Assembly: GCF_020852195.1 (NCBI RefSeq)
Contig: NZ_JADZBI010000237.1
Coordinates: 1-38,141 of the forward strand
DNA: 38,141 nt
Reading direction: 5' to 3'
From: Hyphomicrobium sp.
Lineage (GTDB): Bacteria; Pseudomonadota; Alphaproteobacteria; Rhizobiales; Hyphomicrobiaceae
Each line of letters begins with the position of its first letter. The stretch's first letter is position 1. A program made the translations under genes and the position numbers. The notes beneath the pieces are model-generated. The model did not search any database. It was not told the origin of the DNA and worked only from the letters and a program-made list of their open reading frames with translations. Of this stretch, positions 29,555-37,971 are shown piece by piece.

Positions 29555-31312
29555 ATGAACCTTCCCTATTTTCCCGAGGATGCGCCATTTTCCGGCGAGC
29601 AGCGGGCATGGGTCGCGGGCTATCTGGCCGGGCTCAAGACGCGCATTCTGGACGCCAAGCCCGGAGCCGGGCCGGGATCGGTCCCGCAGCAGGCGGCGGC
29701 CGTGCTCCACATCCTTTTCGGAACGCAGACCGGCAACGCCGAAGGCGTCGCGAGCGACGTTGCCGCGGAGGCGCGTGCGCACGGCTTCAATCCCGTGATC
29801 CTCGGCCTCGATCAAGTGGAGATCGAGCGCCTGGCGGAGATGGAGCGCGTCGTCATCGTCTCCTCCACCTACGGCGAGGGCGAGATGCCGGACAACGCGC
29901 TCGCTTTCTGGACGGCGCTGTCGGCGGAGACCGCGCCACGGCTCGAGCATCTCTCGTTTTCCGTGCTCGGCCTCGGCGATACCGCCTACGACGCCTTCTG
30001 CCAGGCTGCAAAGCTGTTCGACATGCGCTTCGAGCAGCTCGGTGCGAGCCGCGTGGCGCCGCGTTCCGATTGCGACGTCGATTTTGAGAAGGCGGCCAAG
30101 GAGTGGATGGAGGCCGCGCTTCCCGCCTTCCCGAAGCCGGCAGGTGCGTCGCCCGCCGCCGCACCCGTTGCCGCCGCTCCGCCCGAGACGAAATCGGCCT
30201 GGAACCGCAAGAACCCCTATCCTGCCACCGTGATGGTGAACCGGCTGCTTTCCGGTCCCAGCTCTGGCAAGGAGATCCGCCACTACGAGTTCGATCTCGC
30301 GACCAGCGGGCTCACCTACGAAGCCGGCGACGCGCTTGGCGTCATGCCCGTCAACAACCCGGCGCTCGTGACGGCGCTTCTGGATCGTCTCGGGATCTCG
30401 CCCGAGGCGGTGTTTGCCGGCAGCAGCCAGCCGATCGGCGCCTTGCTGACCTTGGCCTATGAAATCTCCACGCCGTCACGCGAGCTCGTCTCGGAGATCG
30501 AGGCGCGCGCGGGCGACGACGCGCTCACGCATGTCGTGCGCCACGGCGACAAGGAAGCCATGGACGCATGGCTGTGGGGCAAGGACATCCTCGACGTCCT
30601 GAACGTCAACACCGCCGTGCGCCTTGGCGCCGAGGAATTCGTCGCCCTTCTGAGACCGCTTCAGCATCGGGCCTATTCGATCTCGTCGAGCCCGCTCGCC
30701 CATCCGGGTGAGGTGCACCTCACCATCGCCAGCGTGCGCTGGCGGGCCGAGGAGCGCGAGCACGGCGGCGTCTGCTCCACGTTCCTGGCCGACCGCGTCG
30801 GGCCTGGCCAGACGGCGGGCATCTTCGTCTCGCCGAACAAGGCGTTCCGGCTGCCGACCGACAACGATGCGCCGATCATCATGGTGGGTCCGGGGACGGG
30901 GATCGCGCCGTTCCGGGCGTTCCTGGAGCAGCGCAGGGCGCTCGGTGCGAAAGGGCGCAACTGGCTGTTCTTCGGCGATCAGCACAGGGCGTCCGATTTC
31001 ATCTACGAGGGCGAGCTGACGGCGATGGGCAAGGATGGGCTTCTGACCCGGCTCGATCTCGCATTCTCGCGCGACCAGGCCGAGAAGATCTACGTGCAGA
31101 CGCGGATGCGCGAGAACGGCCGCGACCTGTTCTCTTGGCTCGAGGACGGCGCCTACTTCTATGTGTGCGGCGATGCGAGCCGCATGGCTAAGGACGTCGA
31201 GGATGCGCTCCGCGACGTGATCGCCACGCACGGCGCAATGACCTTGGAGGCAGCCGACGCCTACGTCGGCGCCCTTCGCAAGTCCAAGCGCTATCTGAGA
31301 GACGTGTACTAG
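29555..31312 (+). CDS. NADPH diflavin reductase, CysJ-like
   Basis: 585 residues, close to the length of CysJ, the sulfite reductase flavoprotein. An FMN flavodoxin domain (about 50-190) has LFGTQTGNAEG, SSTYGEGEMPDNA and VLGLGDTAYDAFC. A Pro/Ala linker follows, then a connecting FAD domain with RAYSISS at 372-378 and GGVCSTFLADR. The NADPH domain has GPGTGIAPFRAFLEQR, SRDQAEKIYVQ and the terminal stacking Tyr. It would pass electrons from NADPH to an acceptor. It starts 11 bp after the gltB-like stop, and no cysI haemoprotein or sulfate genes are seen. The acceptor may be the GltB-like protein or an imported metal chelate. ATG at 29555 chosen; a GTG lies 9 bp earlier. Confidence 0.9.
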   Translation: MNLPYFPEDAPFSGEQRAWVAGYLAGLKTRILDAKPGAGPGSVPQQAAAVLHILFGTQTGNAEGVASDVAAEARAHGFNPVILGLDQVEIERLAEMERVVIVSSTYGEGEMPDNALAFWTALSAETAPRLEHLSFSVLGLGDTAYDAFCQAAKLFDMRFEQLGASRVAPRSDCDVDFEKAAKEWMEAALPAFPKPAGASPAAAPVAAAPPETKSAWNRKNPYPATVMVNRLLSGPSSGKEIRHYEFDLATSGLTYEAGDALGVMPVNNPALVTALLDRLGISPEAVFAGSSQPIGALLTLAYEISTPSRELVSEIEARAGDDALTHVVRHGDKEAMDAWLWGKDILDVLNVNTAVRLGAEEFVALLRPLQHRAYSISSSPLAHPGEVHLTIASVRWRAEEREHGGVCSTFLADRVGPGQTAGIFVSPNKAFRLPTDNDAPIIMVGPGTGIAPFRAFLEQRRALGAKGRNWLFFGDQHRASDFIYEGELTAMGKDGLLTRLDLAFSRDQAEKIYVQTRMRENGRDLFSWLEDGAYFYVCGDASRMAKDVEDALRDVIATHGAMTLEAADAYVGALRKSKRYLRDVY

Positions 31313-31335
31313 GACGAGGCGCGCTCAGCGGCGGC

Positions 31336-32355
31336 ATGTCCGCGTGCGCGCGAGTGAGGATCGTGTCGATGGAACGAAGGTGCCCGCGACGGACAGGCTG
31401 CCCAAGGGAGCGGGCCAACGCACGGCGCGTCTCGACGGCCGGAAACGGCCTCTTCGCCAAGGCCATCGCCCTTCCCGTCGCAGACGTGCTCGGGCAGCTT
31501 CCGAGCCTGGAGCATGTCATTTCCGTAACGCGGAATACCGCCGCCGCGATGACGACCGTGGGCCGCTATGCTGCCCCGCAGCGTGCCGGCGCGCCGCTCG
31601 TTGTCGAGACTGGGCGGATGTGCTTGCGGGTTCATCCGGAGTCTCTCGGCATGACGCTCTTTGCCGAACCTGTGGCCGCGCACCGGAAGCCGGTGTCTCT
31701 GCACTTTTTCGACCGCGACGGCATCGTCCTTCACGAAACCTACCTCACCAGCATCGATGAGGATTCCAAGCTCGATATGCTGATCTCCGGGCGCGCAGGC
31801 GGCGAGGCTGAAGCACGTTCCGGCGCAGCACCCGCGCCGGGCTCCTGGACCTGGCAGCCGCAGCTTCTTTCGCCTCTTGCAGGCCTGCATGCCGATGCGG
31901 GCTTCCACGTCGACAGCATCCTCGGCGACAACGGCATCGCGCGCCGTGCGTCGCTGCCGGTATGGGGCGAGGGCTCTGCGTGGCAAATCGATGTCAGCGA
32001 CCTCGTCGGCCTCTTTACGCTGCTGAAGGAGGCCTGGATGCCGCTCGGCATCGCGGTCGGGAACCTGGGTCTGGTCCAGTACCATCAGGGCGAGATCGAC
32101 GGCGTGAAGCGGTCGGGCAACCTCGTTCAGATCTCGTCGAAGCACAGTAATGTTACCATATCGCTCGACGACATCGAGGAAGCGTGGATCACGCACGTGG
32201 AAGCCGGCGGCCGGCGCGAGCACATCCTGGAACTCTACGACTGGCGATGTCACTGCATCGCCCAGTTCAAGGACGCCGATGACGGCGACGAGAATCTTTC
32301 CATCTTCTGGCGCCAGATCCTGAGCACGCTGCCCCGCCTGCGCGCTGTGTCCTAG
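31336..32355 (+). CDS. HemS/ChuX-family haem-utilisation-like protein
   Basis: About 339 residues with both tandem halves of the HemS/HmuS/ChuS family. The first half shows HVISVTRNTAAAMTTVGRY and SLHFFDRDGIVLHETYLT. The second shows FTLLKE, AVGNLGLVQYHQGEIDGVKRSGN and ISLDDIEEAWITHVEAGG...ILELYDWRCHCIAQF. Family members bind, traffic or degrade haem in the cytoplasm. The axial histidine of HemS/PhuS lies in a DVHxFF motif; the aligned segment here is SDLVGLF, with Val at about 224, so canonical haem ligation appears lost. It starts 23 bp after the cysJ-like gene and is probably co-transcribed. The start could instead be the ATG at 31369. It may handle another metal chelate. Confidence 0.75.
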   Translation: MSACARVRIVSMERRCPRRTGCPRERANARRVSTAGNGLFAKAIALPVADVLGQLPSLEHVISVTRNTAAAMTTVGRYAAPQRAGAPLVVETGRMCLRVHPESLGMTLFAEPVAAHRKPVSLHFFDRDGIVLHETYLTSIDEDSKLDMLISGRAGGEAEARSGAAPAPGSWTWQPQLLSPLAGLHADAGFHVDSILGDNGIARRASLPVWGEGSAWQIDVSDLVGLFTLLKEAWMPLGIAVGNLGLVQYHQGEIDGVKRSGNLVQISSKHSNVTISLDDIEEAWITHVEAGGRREHILELYDWRCHCIAQFKDADDGDENLSIFWRQILSTLPRLRAVS

Positions 32356-32462
32356 AGCGCGATCGGTGCTCGAGCCGACAGGGTCCGAAGCGATCATCGT
32401 CCAGGATCGATCCCGCACTTTCGTGTGCAGGCTGAATTCCAAGAAATCCCCTTCCTGCGCTA

Positions 32463-32494
32463 AAACTTGACTGCTGTAGTCAATATTATATACA
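32463..32494 (+). promoter_or_regulatory. Promoter with inverted repeat upstream of the AraC gene
   Basis: TTGACT (32467-32472) and TATACA (32489-32494) are 16 bp apart and make a good sigma-70-type promoter. The -35 box is the left arm of a perfect inverted repeat TTGACT-N5-AGTCAA (32467-32483), a possible operator. The segment 32463-32483 matches 17 of 21 positions of the sequence upstream of the FdsR-like gene. Confidence 0.55.
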
Positions 32495-32576
32495 TTTCAT
32501 GTTTTCGTACTGTGGCTAGGGCCCATGCAGGGAGTGCCGTGCGCGCGGAGCCCGCCGGAGTTTTTGGGGACCACTC

Positions 32577-33428
32577 ATGGAAACCGTCCAGTTCGACGGA
32601 TTGGACATCATCCTTGCGAGGATGACGCTTTCCGAAGCCCAGCGGTGGCACTCGTCCATGTCGGCTGGAATCTGGTGCGGGATCCTGGCCGAGGGCACCA
32701 TCGCCACCTGCCGCTCGGGGCTCGACAACACCTGGAAGCCGAAAACGGCGATCAACTACAGCATCGATACGCCCGTTACCGTTGAGCACGTGGTGCCACA
32801 GGCGTGTCAGCTCAGTGCCGTTTTCATCCGCCTGCCCTTCGATCGGGTGGATGCCATCGCAGGCCCTGGCGCGCGCACGGCGCTCGCGCCGCAGAAGACG
32901 AACTACCGGTCGTGGCAGAACCATCGCGCTGCGAGCGCGCTCGCATGGCAGATGCTGGGATGCCCGCTGGTGGGGCCGGCGCGCCGTCTCTATCTGTCCG
33001 GCAAGGCCCTCGAGGTGCTCTCGGTCATTGCCCAAAGCGACGCGGTCGGCACCGCCGGCACGGCGGGCTCAGAGGGCATCCCTGCCGCCCGCGCGGGCGA
33101 GATCGAGCGCATTCATGCCGCGCGCGCCCTGCTGCTTTCGTCGCTTGCCGATCCGCCGAGCGTACCGGATCTGGCTCGCTCGGTCGGCATGAACGCTCAC
33201 CGGCTGGGTGCGCTTTTCAGAGCCGTGTTCGGCGCCAGCGTCTATTCGTACGTGAAGGCGGCGCGACTCGATCATGCGAAGATGCTGCTCGAGGCCGGCG
33301 AGATGTCGGTCTCGCAGGCCGCCTATAGCTGCGGCTATCACCCGGCCCATTTCTCGACGGAGTTCCGCAAGCGCTTCGGGATCTCGCCGAGCGCATGCAT
33401 CGGTCGCAACGATCCCTACTCGGGCTGA
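32577..33428 (+). CDS. AraC-family regulator, PchR-like
   Basis: 283-residue regulator. The C-terminal 100 residues carry two AraC helix-turn-helix motifs: PPSVPDLARSVGMNAHRLGALFRAVFGASVYSYVK and MSVSQAAYSCGYHPAHFSTEFRKRFGISPS. The N-terminal domain (LAEGTIATCRSG and the strands after it) resembles PchR, which senses ferric siderophore and activates its own receptor genes. It lies 131 bp upstream of the TonB receptor gene on the same strand. It is expected to activate the receptor-permease-cupin genes, perhaps also the upstream gltB-like group, when the imported metal chelate is present. Confidence 0.88.
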   Translation: METVQFDGLDIILARMTLSEAQRWHSSMSAGIWCGILAEGTIATCRSGLDNTWKPKTAINYSIDTPVTVEHVVPQACQLSAVFIRLPFDRVDAIAGPGARTALAPQKTNYRSWQNHRAASALAWQMLGCPLVGPARRLYLSGKALEVLSVIAQSDAVGTAGTAGSEGIPAARAGEIERIHAARALLLSSLADPPSVPDLARSVGMNAHRLGALFRAVFGASVYSYVKAARLDHAKMLLEAGEMSVSQAAYSCGYHPAHFSTEFRKRFGISPSACIGRNDPYSG

Positions 33429-33558
33429 TCGCGTGTCCGCGGCCGGTTGCGGAAAGCCAAAGACAAAGACAGAAACCCCAAAGCCGCGGCGATTGTTATC
33501 GCCCCGCCTCTGCCCTCCTATCGCAGCACGGATTTCAATGCCTTGGGGGGCGATCTTT

Positions 33559-35784
33559 ATGACCGTACGTTCTGTATCGAGCCGACGGGCTCTGACGCTT
33601 GTTTGCGCGGCCGTTTGGGTATCCGGCTACGCCGGCGGGGCGGACGCCCAGCAAGCGGCCGAGCCCGCTGACAGCTATGATCTGCCGCCCCTCGACGTCA
33701 CAGCGAAGAAGTCGAAGAAGTCCGTTGCGCAGAAGAAGGCGCCTCAGGCGGCGGCACCGGCTGCCCAGCCGCAACCGCAGCCGGTCCCGGACCAGCAGCC
33801 GTCTTCGGGCGACGCGGTTGTGCGTGCCAACGCCGCGTTCGCGAATGTCCCTTCCGGCGTGTCGGTGATGACGGGAGACGAGGTGGAGGCGCGTGGACTG
33901 CGCACGGCGCGCGATCTCGCCCAGTCGTTCCCCAACGTCACCGGCTTCGATTCCGGTGGCAACCGGATGACGACGTTCTCGATCCGCGGCGTGCATGAGC
34001 TCGGCTACCAGTCCTCGCCAGGCGTCGTGCCCGGCGTCGGCTACTACGTGGATGACGTGCCGGCGCTGACGACGCTGGCGCGTGCCTCGCTGTTCACGCG
34101 CGTCGATCAGATCGACGTGCTCAAGGGTCCGCAAAGCACGTCGTTCGGCTTCAGCCGCCCGGCGGGCGTCATCGACATCCGGACGGGCGGTCCCACGGAC
34201 AGGCCGACCGGCTATGTCACGGCGTCGGCGGGCAACTATGATGCCTACGAGGCCGGCGCCGGCTTCTCGACGCCGCTCGGCTCGAATTCCGTGTTTCTGA
34301 CGGCCGACTTCATCGGCCAGAGGCGGGACGGCTTCTACGACAATACGGCGCTCGGCGACTCGTACGGCGACAAGGAGTCCTACGGCGGCCGCGCCAAGCT
34401 CACCGTCGTGCCGACGAGCCGGACGACGATCGACATCATCCTTCAGCACGAGCGTTTCGACGACCAGAGCGATCCCTTCATTCCGTTCGCCCAGCTCGCC
34501 ACCGATCCGTTCGAGGTCACGTACAACGATCCCGGCCGTGAGCGCATCGGGCAGGACCTGCAGGCCCTGCGTGTGAAGAGCCGCTTCGACGGGTTCGACC
34601 TTTTGTCTGTCACGGCGCATCGCCGCTCGACTTGGGACTTCAAGAACGACGGCGATCAGACGGCCTCGTACGATCCCATGTGGCGCTACGTGGGATATTC
34701 CGAAGAGGAGGTGCGCTCGCTGACGCAGGAGGTGCGCCTCAACTCGAACGATCCCGACGCTCGCCTGCAGTGGTCCGCCGGCATGTTTGCCGCCCACACG
34801 GTCATGGACTTCTCCGGCGGCACGTTCCTCTATCCGGACATCGAGATCCCGGGCATGCCCATCCGGCACGCCGAAACGACGAGCGACGACATGGCCGTGT
34901 TCGGTGAGCTGCGCTATGGCCTGGGCGGCGGCTTCACCATCGTGCCGGGCGTGCGCTACGAGTGGGCCGGGCGTGAGGGAGAGAACAGGCATCCCGCGCC
35001 GAACATCACGCATGCTTCGAAGGACTATGCGGAGGTGCTGCCGTCGCTCGCGCTGCTCTACGCACCCACGTCGAACTTCACCGCTTACGCAAAGTACACG
35101 CGGGGCTTCAAGCCGGGCGGCTTCATCGCCGACCGCGCGCTGACCGATATCGACGAGTTTCGTTTCGACGAGGAGACGTCGGACAACTACGAGGTCGGCT
35201 TCAAGAGCCGGCCGTTCGGAGGCTTCCTCACGCTCAACGGGTCACTGTTCTATTCCGACACCGAGGACTACCAGGTGGTGAACCAGTTCAGCCCGTTCGA
35301 GTTCGGCGTCAACAACGCCGAGCGCGTGGAAAGCTACGGCGGCGAGCTGGAGGCGAGCCTGCAGATGACGTCGCAGCTCCGTCTTTTCGGCGGCCTCGGC
35401 GTCACCCACGCCACGTTCCGCGACTTCCGCAACGACTATGCCGATTTCAGCGGCAATGACGTGAGCTTCATCCCGGCGTTCACGACCAACTACGGCTTCG
35501 AGTATCGGGCCGACTGGGGCGGATACGTGATCGTCGACGGGCGTACGCTCGGGGACTACTACCTCGACGAAGCCAATGCGGCGAAGCAGGACGGGGTTAC
35601 GCTCGTCAATGCGACGGTCGGGTTCAAGTACGGCGACATGGATATCGCCGTCTTCGGCCGCAACATCTTCGACGAGCGCTACGTGGTGAACTCCTACGAC
35701 TTTGCCGGCACGGGCGGCACCGGCGCCTATGGCTCTCTCGGCGACCCGGCCACGTACGGCGTGCGCACGAAAATGTCGTTCTGA
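33559..35784 (+). CDS. TonB-dependent outer-membrane receptor (siderophore type)
   Basis: 741-residue outer-membrane receptor. The signal peptide is about residues 1-30. A TonB box DLPPLDVTA lies at 41-49, followed by a K/A/P/Q-rich flexible linker (50-83). The plug domain (about 85-215) includes SVMTGDEVEARGLRTARDL, FSIRGV and IDVLKGPQST. A beta-barrel ends in aromatic Phe (RTKMSF). The plug motifs and the KYTRGFKPGGF and GRNIFDERY segments match FyuA/Fe-siderophore-like receptors. ATG at 33559 is 8 bp after a GGGGGG ribosome-binding stretch. It is probably the first gene of a receptor-MFS-cupin operon. The ligand is a metal chelate of unknown chemistry. Confidence 0.93.
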   Translation: MTVRSVSSRRALTLVCAAVWVSGYAGGADAQQAAEPADSYDLPPLDVTAKKSKKSVAQKKAPQAAAPAAQPQPQPVPDQQPSSGDAVVRANAAFANVPSGVSVMTGDEVEARGLRTARDLAQSFPNVTGFDSGGNRMTTFSIRGVHELGYQSSPGVVPGVGYYVDDVPALTTLARASLFTRVDQIDVLKGPQSTSFGFSRPAGVIDIRTGGPTDRPTGYVTASAGNYDAYEAGAGFSTPLGSNSVFLTADFIGQRRDGFYDNTALGDSYGDKESYGGRAKLTVVPTSRTTIDIILQHERFDDQSDPFIPFAQLATDPFEVTYNDPGRERIGQDLQALRVKSRFDGFDLLSVTAHRRSTWDFKNDGDQTASYDPMWRYVGYSEEEVRSLTQEVRLNSNDPDARLQWSAGMFAAHTVMDFSGGTFLYPDIEIPGMPIRHAETTSDDMAVFGELRYGLGGGFTIVPGVRYEWAGREGENRHPAPNITHASKDYAEVLPSLALLYAPTSNFTAYAKYTRGFKPGGFIADRALTDIDEFRFDEETSDNYEVGFKSRPFGGFLTLNGSLFYSDTEDYQVVNQFSPFEFGVNNAERVESYGGELEASLQMTSQLRLFGGLGVTHATFRDFRNDYADFSGNDVSFIPAFTTNYGFEYRADWGGYVIVDGRTLGDYYLDEANAAKQDGVTLVNATVGFKYGDMDIAVFGRNIFDERYVVNSYDFAGTGGTGAYGSLGDPATYGVRTKMSF

Positions 35785-35805
35785 ACACGAGCAGGGACGC
35801 CACAC

Positions 35806-37107
35806 GTGAACACGCCACTCACTCACGACCCGTCGGCCGGCGTTCCCGCCGCCGCCGCGGGCGGGACGCTGTCAACCCAGCCGGCGTTCATCCTGCTGCT
35901 GCTCGCAACGCTCTACTTCGCGCAAGGGTTGCCGCTCGGCCTCATCTTCGGCTCCTATCCCGTGCTCTTGCGGAGTGCCGGCGTGGAGCTGTCGCTGCTG
36001 GCCTGGGTGCCGTTGCTCGGACTGCCGTGGATCCTCAAGATCCTATGGAGCCCCGTTGTCGACAGCGCGTGGTTGCCGGCGCTTGGCCGGCGGCGCACGT
36101 GGCTGCTGTCGCAACAGCTCCTCGTGATCGCGGCGCTCGTCGCCTTGACCGCGACCGATGCCGCAAGCGAAACGGCTCTCACGACCCTGGTCCTGCTCGG
36201 GCTGGCCTCGACGTTCGCGGCCACGCAGGACATCGCGACCGACGGGCTGGCGGCCGAGCGGCTAGAAGGACGGCACCTGGCGCTCGCCAATGCCTTCTCG
36301 GTCGGCGGGATGGCGACCGGCGTGCTTCTTGGCGGCGGCGGCGTACTGCTGACGGTCGAGACGCTCGGCCTGCGCGCTACGTTGCTCGCGCTTGTCGCCC
36401 TGCTCATGCTCTGTGCCATCCCGGCTTTGGTGTGGCGGGAGCCGGAGGCCGCTCCGCCGGTAAAACGGCACCGGGCCTCGTTGCGCGCGGTTGCCGCGCG
36501 CGCCCATTTCCTTTTCGTGCTCGCCATCGCCGGCCTCTATGCGGCCTCACATTCCGCCGACGGCGCGCTGCTGCGCCTCTACCTCGTCGATAAAGGCTGG
36601 AGCCCGGCCGAGATCGGCATCGTCGACAGCCTCAGCATGGCAGCGATGATCGTGCTCGGCTGCGGCGCGGCGGCCTGGCTCGTGTCGCGGCTCGGAACCT
36701 GGCGCTCGTTGGTGGTGAGCCTTCTGCTGCTGATCGCGTCCTCCGCGGGCTGGCTCGCCGTGTCATGGATGGAGTTACGTCCCGACCTCGTGATGGCGGC
36801 GCTGATCCGCATGCTCGGCAGCACGGGCATGGGGCTCGCCTCGGTCGCCGTCTACACCGTCCTTATGCTGTTCGCGCGTGGCGGAGAGCAGGCCGGTACG
36901 GACGTGACGGCCTTCAAGAGCGCCAATGTGATGGGTGAGATTGGATCCGCGAGCCTCGCGACGGCGCTGGCGGCTCATATCGGATACGCGGCCGGCTTCG
37001 GCATTTCCGTCGCGGCGAGCGTCGTCGTCCTCGCCCTTGCCCTGATGCGTCCGTCGACGCGCACCTTCGAGCTTGGCGCCGCGAACGTAGCCGGAGCTGC
37101 ATCATGA
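35806..37107 (+). CDS. MFS permease, RhtX/FptX-like siderophore importer
   Basis: 433-residue inner-membrane protein with about 12 hydrophobic segments. The N-terminal LYFAQGLPLGLIFGSYPVLLRSAGVELSLLAWVPLLGLPWILKILWSPVVD is the pattern of the AmpG-related RhtX/FptX family, whose members import whole siderophores (rhizobactin, pyochelin) as single-subunit permeases. FAATQDIATDGLA follows in the fifth segment. GTG start at 35806, 21 bp after the receptor stop. It overlaps the cupin gene by four bases. It explains how the chelate crosses the inner membrane without an ABC importer. An AmpG-like muropeptide role is the alternative but does not fit the neighbours. Confidence 0.88.
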   Translation: MNTPLTHDPSAGVPAAAAGGTLSTQPAFILLLLATLYFAQGLPLGLIFGSYPVLLRSAGVELSLLAWVPLLGLPWILKILWSPVVDSAWLPALGRRRTWLLSQQLLVIAALVALTATDAASETALTTLVLLGLASTFAATQDIATDGLAAERLEGRHLALANAFSVGGMATGVLLGGGGVLLTVETLGLRATLLALVALLMLCAIPALVWREPEAAPPVKRHRASLRAVAARAHFLFVLAIAGLYAASHSADGALLRLYLVDKGWSPAEIGIVDSLSMAAMIVLGCGAAAWLVSRLGTWRSLVVSLLLLIASSAGWLAVSWMELRPDLVMAALIRMLGSTGMGLASVAVYTVLMLFARGGEQAGTDVTAFKSANVMGEIGSASLATALAAHIGYAAGFGISVAASVVVLALALMRPSTRTFELGAANVAGAAS

Positions 37108-37487
37108 AGATCCACGGCGTCGCGGCAATACTCGACGAGATGCCGCTCACTCCCGTCACGCCCGGCATCTCGCCCGAGGACGCCGTGCGCTGCATGCGCG
37201 TGCTCGGCACGTTCCATGGCTGCATGATGGGGCTCGTTCACTTCTCGGGCCAGACCGGCTGGGAGCGTCATACGGGAGGCGACGAGATACTTTTCATTCT
37301 CGAGGGCGAGACGGAGCTCACGCAGCTCACGGCCGAGGGTGAGATCCGACAGACGGTCCGCAAGGGTGACGTGGTGCAGATTCCGGCAGGTGTCTGGCAC
37401 TCGCAGCGGACACGCTCGCCGGTCAAGCTGCTGTTCCTGACCGTCGGCGAGGGCTCCGAGGGCAGTGCCACGACCCCCACGCCCTGA
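37104..37487 (+). CDS. Small cupin-domain protein
   Basis: 127-residue single cupin fold. Motif 1 is GWERHTGGDEILFILEGETEL and motif 2 is GDVVQIPAGVWHSQRT. The metal-ligand set is mostly present: one His and one Glu in motif 1 and the His in motif 2; the second motif-1 histidine position is not clear. Cysteines at about 31 and 40 lie before the barrel. Its ATG overlaps the MFS stop (ATGA), so it is translationally coupled to the importer. It may bind or modify the imported ligand, or act as a small sensor; function is unknown. Confidence 0.85.
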   Translation: MKIHGVAAILDEMPLTPVTPGISPEDAVRCMRVLGTFHGCMMGLVHFSGQTGWERHTGGDEILFILEGETELTQLTAEGEIRQTVRKGDVVQIPAGVWHSQRTRSPVKLLFLTVGEGSEGSATTPTP

Positions 37488-37967
37488 GGCTTCCCGCGCC
37501 CGTGGCGCAGAAGCGGTCGGGCTATTGTCCCTTTCGATTGTGTGTCCGATCGAGATAGCTCATGTTTCGGCATTGAGCCGGCGGGTGGTTCGCGAGACAT
37601 CATGACCCTTGCGGCGACCCTGTACTCTCCAGTAGCCAGGGTGGGGTTTTTGCGCGTGCCCGACATCGCGCACGCCGAAGGGCTACGCCAACGCCCACGC
37701 CAAAGGAAAATGCGTGAAATCTCAATCTCATAAGTTCTGCGTGGCGCCCATGATGGATTGGAAAGAAAACGACTTTTCTTCAGCGGGTTAGAGTGTGGCG
37801 CGTGCAAGGCGTGTGCAGTGGCGAGAGTGTAATTCCGATCACTTCGGTGCATTTGCGATAACAGGCATGCTCACGCACTATGAGTGACGGGGCCATCTCT
37901 CCCGCTCGAGCCAGTGGCAGATCCTGATGCGTGGTTGACGAATTCCGGGCTCGACGTCGATGACCGC
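37488..37967. other. Non-coding stretch downstream of the cupin gene
   Basis: About 480 bp with no convincing gene on either strand. Open frames here are short or overlap neighbours in shadow frames. It holds the terminator candidate described separately and leads up to the insertion sequence. Confidence 0.5.
37617..37651 (+). terminator. Rho-independent terminator candidate
   Basis: ACCCTG+TACT, loop CTCC, AGTA then CAGGGT with a 2-nt bulge, then GGGG and five T (37647-37651). Lies 130 bp after the cupin stop and would end the receptor-permease-cupin transcript. Confidence 0.6.
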
Positions 37968-37971
37968 TAAG

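Noticed and set aside
33535-35013. 492-codon frame antisense to the TonB receptor
   Set aside because: Arg/His-rich shadow frame; the plus-strand receptor is unmistakable.
37268-37852. Minus-strand frame downstream of and overlapping the cupin gene
   Set aside because: Overlaps the cupin gene antisense, spans the terminator candidate and shows no domain or start signal.
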